Shown here: positions 16,882 through 25,366 of the stretch, in pieces
Position numbering within the stretch: the stretch's first letter is position 1
Layout of the letters: each line of letters starts with the position of its first letter
NCBI GenBank assembly: GCA_963766765.1
Contig: CAVYBR010000003.1
Location: forward strand, 1-64,000
Length of the DNA: 64,000 nt
Source: JACCQS01 sp963766765
Lineage (GTDB): Bacteria; Actinomycetota; Actinomycetes; Mycobacteriales; Geodermatophilaceae
Reading direction: 5' to 3'
Program-made: the position numbers and the translations under genes
Notes under the pieces: generated by a model
Seen by the model: only the letters and a program-made list of their open reading frames with translations
Databases searched by the model: none
What the model was told of the DNA's origin: nothing

Positions 16882-17584
16882 ATGGACGATGACGCTGCCT
16901 CGATTCTGATCACCGGCGGTACCGGCGGCCTCGGGCCGGCCGTCGTGGCCCGCTTCCTCCAGGCGGGTTGGCGCGTTGTGGCGCCGTACGTCCATGAGCC
17001 CTCGCCCGACGACGTACCCAGGCACGACGCACTGGAATTCGTCCAGGCGGACCTGTTCGACGCCGACTCCGTCCGTACCGTGGCCGAACGCGCAGCCGCA
17101 GACCCGCAACGGCCGCTGCGCGCGGTGGCCAACTTGGTCGGGGGCTTCGCGAGCAACGGGCAAGGTGCACGAGACCCCGGTCGAGGATTTCGAGCGGCAG
17201 TTTCGGCTCAACCTGCGAGCGACATATCTCGTGTGTCAGGCCACCGTGCCGCACCTCATCCAGGCCGGCGGCGGCGCGATCACATGCGTTTCGAGCCGGG
17301 CGGCATTGCGACCCTTCGCCGGAGCCGCCGGCTACATCACCAGCAAGCTCGCGGTTCTCGGCCTGGTCGACGCCATGGCCACGGAGTACCTAGCCGACGG
17401 CGTCCGGGTGAATGCCGTGCTGCCCAGCGTCATCGACACCGCCGCGAATCGGGCGAGTCAGCCGGATGCGGACTACCGCAACTGGGTGCACCCCGACCAG
17501 ATCGCGGAGGTGCTGTTGTTCCTCTCGGGTGATGCGGCCGGCGTCATCAGCGGCGCCCACATCCCGGTGTACGGTCGCGCCTGA
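16882..17584 (+). pseudogene. SDR family oxidoreductase with apparent +1 frameshift
   Basis: The N-terminal half (ILITGGTGGLGPAVVARFL, NAD(P)-binding) is in one frame up to about 17158. The rest (KVHETPVEDFERQF, then CVSSRAALRPFAGAAGYITSK with the Tyr-x-x-x-Lys catalytic pair) is in the next frame. Removing one G from GGG at 17158-17160 restores a continuous protein of about 233 residues. The TGA ends in a TGATG overlap with gpsA, which suggests a gene that was recently, or still is, functional. A sequencing error, a recent mutation or programmed slippage are all possible. Confidence 0.8.
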
Positions 17585-18582
17585 TGCGGGTGACAGTGCT
17601 GGGCGCGGGCTCCTGGGGGACGACCGTTGCCAGCCTCACCGCCGGTCGCAACGACACGATGGTCTGGGCTCGCGATCCCGACGTCGCTCGTGAGATCAAC
17701 GAGGAGCACACGCACTCGCGCTATCTAGCCGGCTACCGGTTGCCCAAGCGGCTGAGTTCCAGCCCGGACCTCGAAGAGGCTGTCGGGCGTGCGGATGTGT
17801 TGGTGATGGGGATCCCTTCGCACTCGTTTCGCGAAACCCTCGAGGCCGCAAAGGCATTCGTACGGCCATGGATTCCGATCGTCAGTCTGACGAAGGGCTT
17901 GGAGACCGGCACCATGCTGCGGATGACCGAGGTCATCCGGGACGTGCTGCCCGGGCACTCCGCCGCTGCCCTGACCGGCCCCAACCTCGCCAAGGAGATC
18001 ATGGCCGGTAATGCGGCAGCCAGCGTCGTGGCGACTGAAGACCTCGACGTCGCTGCGGCTCTGCAGAAGGTGTTCGCCCGGGGCATGTTCCGCGTCTACA
18101 TCAACCACGACGTCATCGGCTGCGAGATCGGCGGCGCTCTGAAGAACGTCGTCGCCATCGCCACGGGGATCGCCGAGGGTCTGTCTGTGGGCGACAACAC
18201 TCGGTCAGCGGTCATCACCCGAGGCTTGCAGGAATTGACCCGCCTCGGGGTGAGTCTGGGTGCCCAACCCGAGACGATGGCGGGGCTTGCGGGAATGGGC
18301 GACCTGATCGCCACCTGCATCAGCCCACAGAGCCGCAACCGGTACGTGGGCGAGCAGCTCGGCAAGGGGCGTCCGCTCGCCGAGATCCTCGCGGAGATGA
18401 ACCAGGTGGCCGAGGGCATCAAAACCGCGCCGGTGGCGATGGCGCTGGCCCGGCAGTTCGAGGTGGACATGCCGATCGCTGCCGAGATTGCCGGCATCGT
18501 CGACGGTTCGATCAGCCCCAACGATGCCTATCGAGGGCTGCTGCGCGACGTCAAAGCGGGGCACGAGGCCGAACCCGGATAA
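17584..18582 (+). CDS. gpsA: Glycerol-3-phosphate dehydrogenase [NAD(P)+]
   Basis: A 332-residue cytoplasmic enzyme that reduces dihydroxyacetone phosphate to sn-glycerol 3-phosphate for phospholipid synthesis. The Rossmann start VLGAGSWGTTVASL, SLTKGLE, LTGPNLAKEI, the catalytic-lysine segment EIGGALKNVVAIATGI, and GMGDLIATC near the C-terminus are all present. Length is normal. The ATG overlaps the stop of the frameshifted SDR gene (TGATG). Confidence 0.95.
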   Translation: MRVTVLGAGSWGTTVASLTAGRNDTMVWARDPDVAREINEEHTHSRYLAGYRLPKRLSSSPDLEEAVGRADVLVMGIPSHSFRETLEAAKAFVRPWIPIVSLTKGLETGTMLRMTEVIRDVLPGHSAAALTGPNLAKEIMAGNAAASVVATEDLDVAAALQKVFARGMFRVYINHDVIGCEIGGALKNVVAIATGIAEGLSVGDNTRSAVITRGLQELTRLGVSLGAQPETMAGLAGMGDLIATCISPQSRNRYVGEQLGKGRPLAEILAEMNQVAEGIKTAPVAMALARQFEVDMPIAAEIAGIVDGSISPNDAYRGLLRDVKAGHEAEPG

Positions 18583-18584
18583 CC

Positions 18585-19032
18585 GTGCAGCCCGCTTCAG
18601 CGCCGACAGTGCGCAGACCTGTCATGTTTCAGTCATGGCGTTCGGTCGGCTTTCTGCACTGGCGCTACCCGGCGGCCGCGGTTCAGGCACTGTTGCCTGC
18701 CGGGCTGGAGGTGGGGGCGCGATGGTGCGAGCGGGATCTGGTTCTTCTCCCTCGATGCCGCCCGGCTCCCGGCGGTTCTCGGGGGGCCAGGCCGGTTACG
18801 CACTGCCGTGACCCATTTCTTGACCGCGCGGTTCAGTCTGTACTCGATCACGCTCGGTCGCCTGGCCAGGGCCGATGCCCAGCACCCGCCGTGGCCACTG
18901 CACACGGCGAGCCTCGTCCGTCTGGACGAGAACCTCATCGACGCAGCTGGCTTGCCGGCGCCCCACGGCGCACCGCTCGTACACGCCTCCCCCGGCGTCA
19001 GAGTCCGGATCGGCATGTGGAAATGGATCTAG
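18585..19032 (+). pseudogene. Decayed DUF2071 (YqjF-like) gene
   Basis: Pieces of one DUF2071 protein lie in three frames. MFQSWRSVGFLHWRYPAAAVQALLP is in frame 3 (from 18624), DGASGIWFFSLDAARLPAVLG is in frame 1 (from about 18721), GQAGYALP is in frame 2 (about 18787-18811), and LTARFSLYSITLGRLARA to the stop at 19032 is in frame 1 again. Intact homologues have about 240 residues. Here roughly 60 residues after the first block, and another block before LTARF, are missing. Multiple lesions make this a true pseudogene rather than a single read error. DUF2071 proteins have an acetoacetate decarboxylase-like fold. Confidence 0.8.
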
Positions 19033-19122
19033 TGACCACATCTGATCAACATCTTCCGACGGTTAGCGACTCGCCGAACGGGCATACATCTGCAAGCCCC
19101 AACCCCGCACTCTGGAGGAAAC

Positions 19123-19581
19123 ATGGAGACCAGCACGATTGTGTGGATCATCGTCGCCGTCGTCGTCTTGTTGGCCGGCATCGCCGTGGCCGTTCGGATG
19201 ACCGGGCGGCAGAAGTTGAATCGGCAGCGGGCGAAGGCAGAAGAAATCCGGGAGCAGGCAGCCGCGCAGGAGGGCACCGTCCGCCGGCATGAGGCAGAAG
19301 CCGCCGAGCAGGACGCGCTGGCTCGGCAGGCGCAGGCAGAGGCGGACCAGAAGGCCGCCGAGGCGGAACGGCTCCGGATCGAGGCAGAGGAACGGGCTAC
19401 CCGGGCTGCCGACTCGCGCGCAGAACACCAGGACCGGCTCCGCTCAGCCGACGAGGTGGACCCCGATGTCGACCGCGAGGTACCGAAGCACGGCGCGCCC
19501 GATGACCTGCGGGGGAACCGTCCCGACGACGATTACGGACGCAGCGCCAGCAACGTGGAGCAGCCCCCTCGCTCGGTCTGA
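19123..19581 (+). CDS. Membrane-anchored coiled-coil protein of unknown function
   Basis: A 152-residue protein with one N-terminal transmembrane helix (TIVWIIVAVVVLLAGIAVAV, residues 5-24). A long charged Ala/Glu/Gln-rich coiled coil at about 32-110 and an acidic, Pro-containing disordered tail follow. This arrangement is common in actinobacterial hypotheticals found near stress and envelope genes. A GGAGG site precedes the ATG. No enzymatic motif is visible. Confidence 0.75.
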   Translation: METSTIVWIIVAVVVLLAGIAVAVRMTGRQKLNRQRAKAEEIREQAAAQEGTVRRHEAEAAEQDALARQAQAEADQKAAEAERLRIEAEERATRAADSRAEHQDRLRSADEVDPDVDREVPKHGAPDDLRGNRPDDDYGRSASNVEQPPRSV

Positions 19582-19644
19582 ACCCGTCGCCGGACTCCGG
19601 CGACCACCCAGGAACTGCCGGGCGATCGGTACGGTTTGCCCCCG

Positions 19645-21078
19645 ATGACACCCAGAATCCAGTGCACCCGTCTGCGACGGCGCCTGCGCCGGTTGACCGC
19701 ATCCGCCGTGCTGGTGTGTCTCGGGGGCTCGATGTCGGCGTGCACGAGCACCGTCCCGGGCGAACCGGCACCGGCACATCCGCGCACGGATGTGTCGGAT
19801 GCCGAATTCCCGATCAACCTCGCGGGAGACTCGCCCACAGATGTAATCGCGCGCAACTCCCTGGCCGATGTCCTCGACTACTGGGAAGCCACATTTCCGG
19901 AAGTCTTCGGCGCGGACTTCGGGGAGCTGGAAGGCGGCTTCTGGTCGATCGACCCGGACGAGACGGACGAGGCGGACCTTCCCGACAGCCAATGCTTCGA
20001 CCGTGACGTCGAAGAGTTGGCCGCCAACGCCTTCTACTGCCCGCCCGACGACGCGATCTTCTTCGATCGCGCCTGGATGGCCGAACTCAGCGCGGACTTC
20101 GGCCCCTTCGTCATCGCCGAGATCATGGCCCACGAGATGGCGCATGCGGTCCAGGGGCATGCCGACATCTTCGATGCCGATTCAATCGTGGTCGAAACCC
20201 AGGCCGAGTGCTTCGCCGGCGGCTGGAGCCGGTGGGTGGTCGACGGCAACGCCCAACATTTCAGCGTCCGCGAGCCGGCGCTTGACCCCTACCTGCTCGG
20301 CTATCTCTACTTCGGCGACCCCACCGGCAGCGACCCCAACGACTCGAGTGCCCACGGTTCGCTGTTCGATCAGCTGTCGGCGTTCCAGGAAGGCTTCGCC
20401 GACGGTCCGCGAGCCTGCGTCGACAACTTCAACTCCGAGCGCCTCTACACCGAGGAGGAGTTCAGTCCCGAAGAGGAGGACAACCAGGGCAACCTGCCCT
20501 ACGACGAGAGCCTGGACTTCACCGATGACACGCTGGCCGCCTTCTGGGAGCAGGCATTCGGTTCGGGGTACGACGAGGTGGCTGCACTGGACGGCGAGTT
20601 CGTCGCCCCGGAACTCGAGGCGATCGAAGGGGACCAGCCGCCGTGCGATGGCGCGACCGCGAATGCGCCGCTCGATCTGGGCTACTGCCTCGCCGACCAC
20701 ACGGTGCGCTACGACGAGGGTGAGCTTCTCCAGGAGGCCCATGAGGAGGTGGGTGACTTCGCGATCGACACCCTGCTGTCCATCCCGTACGCACTTGCCG
20801 TGCGCGAGCAGATGGGACTTCCGACCGACGACGTGGATGCGATCAACAGCGCGATCTGCCTGACCGGTTGGTACACCCGCGAGCTCTACAACGGTGCCGT
20901 GGTGGAGAGCCCGATCCAGGTCTCCCCCGGTGACGTCGATGAAGCCGCCATCGTGCTCATGACGTACGCGACGCAAACCAGGGTGTTGCCTGACCTCGGG
21001 CTTTCCGGTTTCGAACTGGTCGATCTCTTCCGCCGCGGTTTCGTGGGGGGCGGTCAGGCCTGCGGCTTGCCCGCCTGA
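19645..21078 (+). CDS. Neutral zinc metallopeptidase-like lipoprotein
   Basis: A 477-residue exported protein. A basic N-terminus and hydrophobic segment are followed by MSAC with Cys33, a plausible though atypical lipobox. The zinc motif HEMAH is at 163-167 in IAEIMAHEMAHAVQGH, preceded by NAFYCPPDDAIFFD, which is typical of neutral zinc metallopeptidases related to YpfJ. A downstream ETQAECFAGGWSRW supplies the likely third ligand Glu. The C-terminal half is acidic. ATG 19645 is preferred to a TTG three codons earlier. Substrate unknown; it probably acts outside the membrane. Confidence 0.8.
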   Translation: MTPRIQCTRLRRRLRRLTASAVLVCLGGSMSACTSTVPGEPAPAHPRTDVSDAEFPINLAGDSPTDVIARNSLADVLDYWEATFPEVFGADFGELEGGFWSIDPDETDEADLPDSQCFDRDVEELAANAFYCPPDDAIFFDRAWMAELSADFGPFVIAEIMAHEMAHAVQGHADIFDADSIVVETQAECFAGGWSRWVVDGNAQHFSVREPALDPYLLGYLYFGDPTGSDPNDSSAHGSLFDQLSAFQEGFADGPRACVDNFNSERLYTEEEFSPEEEDNQGNLPYDESLDFTDDTLAAFWEQAFGSGYDEVAALDGEFVAPELEAIEGDQPPCDGATANAPLDLGYCLADHTVRYDEGELLQEAHEEVGDFAIDTLLSIPYALAVREQMGLPTDDVDAINSAICLTGWYTRELYNGAVVESPIQVSPGDVDEAAIVLMTYATQTRVLPDLGLSGFELVDLFRRGFVGGGQACGLPA

Positions 21079-22217
21079 TGCCCGGGCGATCCGCGCCCGC
21101 GAGCACCCTCGCGGTCAAGGACATACGTGTCCAGTACCGCTAGGAGCATCGCCGCCACGGGGATAGCCAGCAGCGCACCACCGGCCCCGAACAACGAAGC
21201 GCCGAGGATCACCGAGCCGAATGCCACGCCCGGATGAATGTTGACTGCCTTGGCACTGATCCGCGGCTCCAGGATGAGGTTCTCGATCTGCTGATAAACA
21301 ATCCCGAAGGCCAACACGGCCACGCCCAGCCACGGATTCGGTGACGCCAGCCCGACCAGTATGGGAAGGGCGATCGCCAGGTACGTGCCGATGGTCGGGA
21401 TGAGTTGCGCCACAACGCCGGTCCAAATGCCGAGCGCCAGCCAGGAGGGCATACCGATCACCAGGAAGAACAGTGAGGAGATGACCGCGTTGATCGACGC
21501 GAGCGTGACTCGCGCGGCGACGTAGCCACCGGTCTTGAGTAGCGACAGTTCCCATATGTTTTCGAAGTGCGGTCGGTAGCGGACCGGAAGCAGGCTGGCG
21601 AGCCAGCCTCGCAACCGAGGGCCGTCGGCGGAGAGGTAGTAGGTGAACAGGCCGAGGGTCAAGAGTCCGAACACGGCACCGACGAAGGTTCCGATCAATC
21701 CGAGCACGCCGCCAAGCACACCTTGCGCGTATTGGGCCACCTGCTCCGGCGAGATCTGCAGCGAGGCAAGGATGTCGCTGGCTTCGTACGACGTGCCGAA
21801 GCGCTCATTGATCCAGTCGATCGTCGCGGTCACGACGTCCGGCAGCGCGCGCAGCATCTGCGCAACCTGCTCGACGAACAGTTGTCCGAACAGCGCAATG
21901 AACGCCGCGAGCGCGGCCACGACGGTGAGAATGACCAGGAGAGTGGCCACCCCTCGGCGCATCCACCGCGAGAGCTTCCGAACCGCCGGCTCCATCGCGA
22001 GCGAGATGAACCACGCGATGACCAGCGTGAAGATCAGCGAGCCGGCGTCTATCAGCACGAAGCGCAGCAAGAGGAACAGGCCGACGGCGCCGAGGACCAC
22101 CAAGCAGATGCGCCAGGCGTTGGCGGGGAGGAGCAGGACCCGTACCGCGGGTGCATCGTTTTCGGGCGCGCCCTCAGGCAGTGGTGGGGTTGACGTCGGC
22201 GGCTCGTCCTTGTCCAT
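21054..22217 (-). CDS. AI-2E family transporter
   Basis: A 387-residue membrane protein with about eight hydrophobic segments, including VTLASINAVISSLFFLVIGMP, GVVAQLIPTIGTYLAIALPIL and VAFGSVILGASLFGAGGALLAIPVAA, the C-terminal signature of the AI-2E (YdgG/YhhQ-like) family. Members export the autoinducer or act as Na+/H+ antiporters; the substrate here is unknown. ATG 22217 has GGAGG eight bases upstream, so it is preferred to an ATG six codons earlier. Its 3' end overlaps the converging metallopeptidase gene by 25 bases. Confidence 0.88.
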   Translation of the reverse strand: MDKDEPPTSTPPLPEGAPENDAPAVRVLLLPANAWRICLVVLGAVGLFLLLRFVLIDAGSLIFTLVIAWFISLAMEPAVRKLSRWMRRGVATLLVILTVVAALAAFIALFGQLFVEQVAQMLRALPDVVTATIDWINERFGTSYEASDILASLQISPEQVAQYAQGVLGGVLGLIGTFVGAVFGLLTLGLFTYYLSADGPRLRGWLASLLPVRYRPHFENIWELSLLKTGGYVAARVTLASINAVISSLFFLVIGMPSWLALGIWTGVVAQLIPTIGTYLAIALPILVGLASPNPWLGVAVLAFGIVYQQIENLILEPRISAKAVNIHPGVAFGSVILGASLFGAGGALLAIPVAAMLLAVLDTYVLDREGARGRGSPGHQAGKPQA

Positions 22218-22231
22218 CGACCTGTCCTCCC

Positions 22232-23719
22232 TCATAACTGCGCTGGATCCGCCTCTCGCGGATCTGCAGCGAAGACCTTGCCGGGGTTGAGGATCCCGTG
22301 CGGGTCCAGGGCGAGTTTGATCGCATGATGCATCGCCAGCACAGCCGGGGAGACCTCGGCGGCGAGGCCGTCGCGCTTGAGCAGACCGACGCCGTGCTCG
22401 CCGGTGACGGTGCCGCCGAGTTCCAAGGCCGCGGCGATGATCTCGTGAAAGGCCAGGTGAGCGCGACCCCGGGCGGCGTCGTCACCTGGCGCGGTGATCA
22501 GCAGGGGATGCAGATTGCCGTCGCCGGCGTGCGCGATGTTCGCGATGAGGGTGTCGTGTGCGGCAGCGATCGCCTCGATCCGAGCCAGCATCGCCGACAC
22601 GGCGGACTTGGGCACACAGACATCTTCGGTGAGGACCGGCCCGAGCCGCTCCAATGCCGGGTAGGCCAGCCGGCGGGCCGCGAAGAGCGCCTCGGCCTCG
22701 TCGGCGTCGGTGCTGACCGCCGCCCACGTGGCCCCGGCTCCTTCGAAGGCGGCAAGCATCTGCTCGGCCTCGACGTCGCCCGCGAGTCCCGGCGTGTCCA
22801 CGCGGCCGAGTAGCACGACCTCGGCGTCGGCGGATAGGCCCATGTTCTTCCATGCGTCGACGGCGGCCAGACAGTGCCGGTCCACCAGTTCCAACGCCGA
22901 CGGTGTCAATCCCGCGGCCGCGACTGCCGTGACCGCTTCACCGGCTGCAACGACCGAGTCGAAGTAGCCGGCAATGGTTCGCTCCGGGTCGCGCTGCGGC
23001 CGCAGCTTCACCGTGACTTCGGTGATGATCCCCAGCGTGCCCTCACTGCCGACCAGCAGTGCCGTGAGGTCGTAGCCTGCAACGCCTTTGGCGGTCCGTC
23101 GACCGAGGCGGACCAGCTCTCCTGTTCCCGTGACGACTTGCACGCCGATGACGTAGTCACCGGTGACCCCGTACTTGACGCAGCACACCCCACCGGCATT
23201 GGTCGCGACGTTCCCGCCGATCGTCGACCAGGGGGAGCTGGCCGGATCCGGTGGATACCAGAGGCCCTGCTCGGCCACCCGCCTGCGCAGATCGTCATTG
23301 ACCACTCCGGGTTGCACGACGGCGAAGCGCTCCAGCGCATCGACCTCCAGCACAGCGTTCATGGCTTCCATGCAGAGGACGACGCAACCCGCCGTGGCGT
23401 TGGCTCCGCCGGACAGGCCCGTACCCGCCCCCCGCGGCACAACGGGCGTGCGGGTTTCGATGCAGGCGCGTACGGCAATCTGCACCTCCTCGGCAGTGCG
23501 CGGCCGGACCGCTACGACAGGCGACTCGAAGTCGGCCCACTCGGCCTCGTCGTGGCTGTAGGAGGCCAAGACGTCCGAGTCGGTGACCAGCCGGTCGGCC
23601 GGGAGGGCCGCGCGGAGGGCCTCGACCACCTCTGCGCCAGAGCCCTGGCGACCATGGTCTGCGCGACTACGGCGGGGGGATGTCACGCGGACCACGCTAG
23701 GCCACTGCCTGGTCCGCAT
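22232..23719 (-). CDS. FAD-linked oxidase, GlcD-like (glycolate/D-lactate oxidase family)
   Basis: A 495-residue flavoprotein. The FAD_binding_4 domain carries VPRGAGTGLSGGANA and VQPGVVNDDLRRRV; later GGNVATNAGGVCCVKYGVTGDYV is the flavin-contact region. The C-terminal FAD-oxidase domain ends with NIAHAGDGNLHPLL and GTVTGEHGVGLLKRD. It oxidises a 2-hydroxy acid such as glycolate or D-lactate to the 2-oxo acid. No glcE or glcF partner is adjacent. The start may be an internal GTG (VTSPRRSR), because the first 13 residues are unusual for the family. Confidence 0.9.
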   Translation of the reverse strand: MRTRQWPSVVRVTSPRRSRADHGRQGSGAEVVEALRAALPADRLVTDSDVLASYSHDEAEWADFESPVVAVRPRTAEEVQIAVRACIETRTPVVPRGAGTGLSGGANATAGCVVLCMEAMNAVLEVDALERFAVVQPGVVNDDLRRRVAEQGLWYPPDPASSPWSTIGGNVATNAGGVCCVKYGVTGDYVIGVQVVTGTGELVRLGRRTAKGVAGYDLTALLVGSEGTLGIITEVTVKLRPQRDPERTIAGYFDSVVAAGEAVTAVAAAGLTPSALELVDRHCLAAVDAWKNMGLSADAEVVLLGRVDTPGLAGDVEAEQMLAAFEGAGATWAAVSTDADEAEALFAARRLAYPALERLGPVLTEDVCVPKSAVSAMLARIEAIAAAHDTLIANIAHAGDGNLHPLLITAPGDDAARGRAHLAFHEIIAAALELGGTVTGEHGVGLLKRDGLAAEVSPAVLAMHHAIKLALDPHGILNPGKVFAADPREADPAQL

Positions 23720-23744
23720 CGTGGCACCTCTATAGCGTCTGCTC

Positions 23745-24104
23745 GTGGCCGCCGACCTCTTCGCAGGAATCCCGGTGAGCGACTACCAGCGCGCAGTGGC
23801 CTGGTATGAGCAGCTGCTGGGCTCGGGGCCGAGTTTCCTGCCGAATGACATCGAGGCGGTGTGGGACGTCAACGAGCACGGGTACGTCTACATCGAGGTG
23901 CGTCCTGAGCATGCCGGCCATGCAAAGCACACGATCTTCGTCGAGGACTTCGAGGCTCGGATTCTCGAGATCGCCAGCAGGGGGATCGAGCCGGCCGAGC
24001 AGGAGACCTACTCCAATGGCGTGCGGAAGACGACGTTTCGGGATCCCGATGGAAACGAGATCGGTTTCGGCGGCGGCCCGGCTGACTCTGCCGGAGCGGA
24101 ATAG
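23745..24104 (+). CDS. VOC (glyoxalase/bleomycin resistance) superfamily protein
   Basis: A 119-residue single-module VOC protein: GIPVSDYQRAVAWYEQLLGS is the first betaalpha unit and TTFRDPDGNEIGFGG the last strand with a metal-binding glutamate. Such proteins form dimers that bind metal or small molecules; no substrate can be read from the sequence. The start is a GTG in the short divergent gap with the GlcD-like gene. Similar Glu/Asp-rich VOC proteins are very common in actinobacteria. Confidence 0.85.
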   Translation: MAADLFAGIPVSDYQRAVAWYEQLLGSGPSFLPNDIEAVWDVNEHGYVYIEVRPEHAGHAKHTIFVEDFEARILEIASRGIEPAEQETYSNGVRKTTFRDPDGNEIGFGGGPADSAGAE

Positions 24105-24112
24105 CCGAACGC

Positions 24113-24373
24113 TCAGCGAGCCTGGTTCGGCATCGGTCGTTCGCTCACCGGGGTGATCCTGGCTGTTGACACCTTCATGCCCGGAAGGAGAAAGGTGTTG
24201 AGCCGGTCGATGTCGTCGGCCTCGACCACCAGGTAGATCGTGTGTTCCATGAATGAGCCGTACACGGCCTTGACGTCGACTCCCTCCACCGAGGCGTCGT
24301 GCAGGGACCGCGAGCCACCGTCCCCGTAGGGACAGTTCTCCGGGGTGTGAACCTGTTCGATGTGGAACAGCAC
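24113..24373 (-). CDS. Small conserved hypothetical, possibly ferredoxin-like (DUF3303-type) fold
   Basis: An 86-residue protein beginning MLFHIEQVHTPENCPYG and ending LLPGMKVSTARITPV. The alternation of strand and helix suggests a dimeric alpha/beta barrel like DUF3303 or muconolactone-isomerase folds. This is a fold-level guess only. The GTG start has a GAGGAG site six bases upstream, so the gene is probably real. Confidence 0.55.
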   Translation of the reverse strand: MLFHIEQVHTPENCPYGDGGSRSLHDASVEGVDVKAVYGSFMEHTIYLVVEADDIDRLNTFLLPGMKVSTARITPVSERPMPNQAR

Positions 24374-24466
24374 GCTGTTCTCCTCACGTGTCCCGCACGG
24401 GCCACGAACCCCGCGGCCAGCAGATCGGCTCGGCCCCGACAGTCAACCGCTCGCGCCCCGCGCTGA

Positions 24467-25072
24467 CTAGACGTTGTGGCGTCCGGGAGGTGTGGCATCC
24501 ACGCCGGGCCGTACAGGTCGCGCCTGCACGAGAGGATCGACCCGGAGGGCGTCGATCAGTGCCGCTGGTCCGCCGATGCAGGTCCAGGTGTCATCCCAGA
24601 GGCCGGAGACGAGCCAGGTCCGGTCCGCGGGGAAGAAGAGATCGGGGAGCACACCGTCCCCCATGCGCATGTGGCCCACGCGCCAGGTCAGCGCCTGCTC
24701 TGGTCCGGCTCGCACCAACACGTACGGCCACTCCGAATAGAGCGTGACCCTAGGAGCCTTGGGGAAGACGATGTCGTGGGCGCCGGTCTCGAGATATCCA
24801 AGCCACCATGGCTGTTCGGCGGTGTGTTGAACGAGGTTCCTGACCACGGCCTGCTCGTGCGACGCGCTCGTCACACCCGGCTGCTCGGGCGGGAAGAAGG
24901 TCGCATAGGCCTCGAAGACTTCTGGTATGGCTGAGGTGATCGTCCGGCCGATGGTCGTCTGGCCGGCGATCCAGGCCACATCCGAGCTCGTCCCGACTCG
25001 CCAGCGCCGCCAGCCCTTGATGACCTTCACCCGACCATCCAAGCCGATGGTCGCGGGGCGGGACGAGTGCAT
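24467..25072 (-). CDS. Conserved hypothetical protein
   Basis: A 201-residue soluble protein rich in aromatic residues (EQPWWLGYLETGAHDIVF, LFFPADRTWLVSGLWDDTWTCIGGP). I do not recognise a domain, though the pattern looks like a conserved actinobacterial hypothetical. The ribosome site is weak. It lies just outside the 160-bp repeat that ends at 25105, so it probably was the original downstream neighbour of pntB before the 5.1-kb segment arose. Confidence 0.6.
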   Translation of the reverse strand: MHSSRPATIGLDGRVKVIKGWRRWRVGTSSDVAWIAGQTTIGRTITSAIPEVFEAYATFFPPEQPGVTSASHEQAVVRNLVQHTAEQPWWLGYLETGAHDIVFPKAPRVTLYSEWPYVLVRAGPEQALTWRVGHMRMGDGVLPDLFFPADRTWLVSGLWDDTWTCIGGPAALIDALRVDPLVQARPVRPGVDATPPGRHNV

Positions 25073-25104
25073 TTCCGGGATGACTGCCTTTCCGGGCGAG
25101 GCCG

Positions 25105-25264
25105 GTCGTCAGAGTGCGCGAAGGATGTCCTCCACCCGATCCTTGGCGTCACCGAAGAGCATCGCGCTGTTGTCGCGGTAGAAGAGTGGGTTGGGCACTC
25201 CGGCATATCCCGAGGCCATCGACCGTTTGAAGACGATGACGTTGTCTGCTTCCCAGACCTTCAG
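25105..25264. repeat. 160-bp direct repeat, copy A (pntB 3' end)
   Basis: These 160 bases match 30193-30352 in the same orientation at all but one position (CCTCCACCC here, CCTCTACCC there). The copy carries the last 51 codons and stop of pntB plus four bases beyond it. Similarity continues weakly on both sides. The two copies bound a 5.1-kb segment. Confidence 0.95.
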
Positions 25265-25366
25265 GATCACGAGCACGACGGCGGTGTGGTCGAGGCTGCG
25301 CAGCCGGTCCATGGCTTGCGCTAATTCGTCATGCCCGGTACCGCCACATCGCGCTAGCGCCGCCAA
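25109..25366 (-). pseudogene. Truncated pntB remnant
   Basis: An 85-codon open frame whose last 51 codons (from LKVWEADNVIVFKRSM) are nearly identical to the end of pntB. Just before them AVVLVI matches pntB, but the 23 residues between the two blocks in intact PntB (69 bases, 30353-30421) are missing in frame. Upstream of AVVLVI only traces remain (MDRLRSLDH against MDEINDDFDD). It lacks all membrane segments and most of the NADP-binding domain, so it cannot be a transhydrogenase subunit. Its 5' end overlaps the end of the AAA regulator gene. Confidence 0.88.

Noticed and set aside
22217..22235. ATG at 22235 as start of the AI-2E family transporter
   Set aside because: It has no ribosome site, whereas ATG 22217 has GGAGG at good spacing and avoids overlap with the upstream gene's stop.
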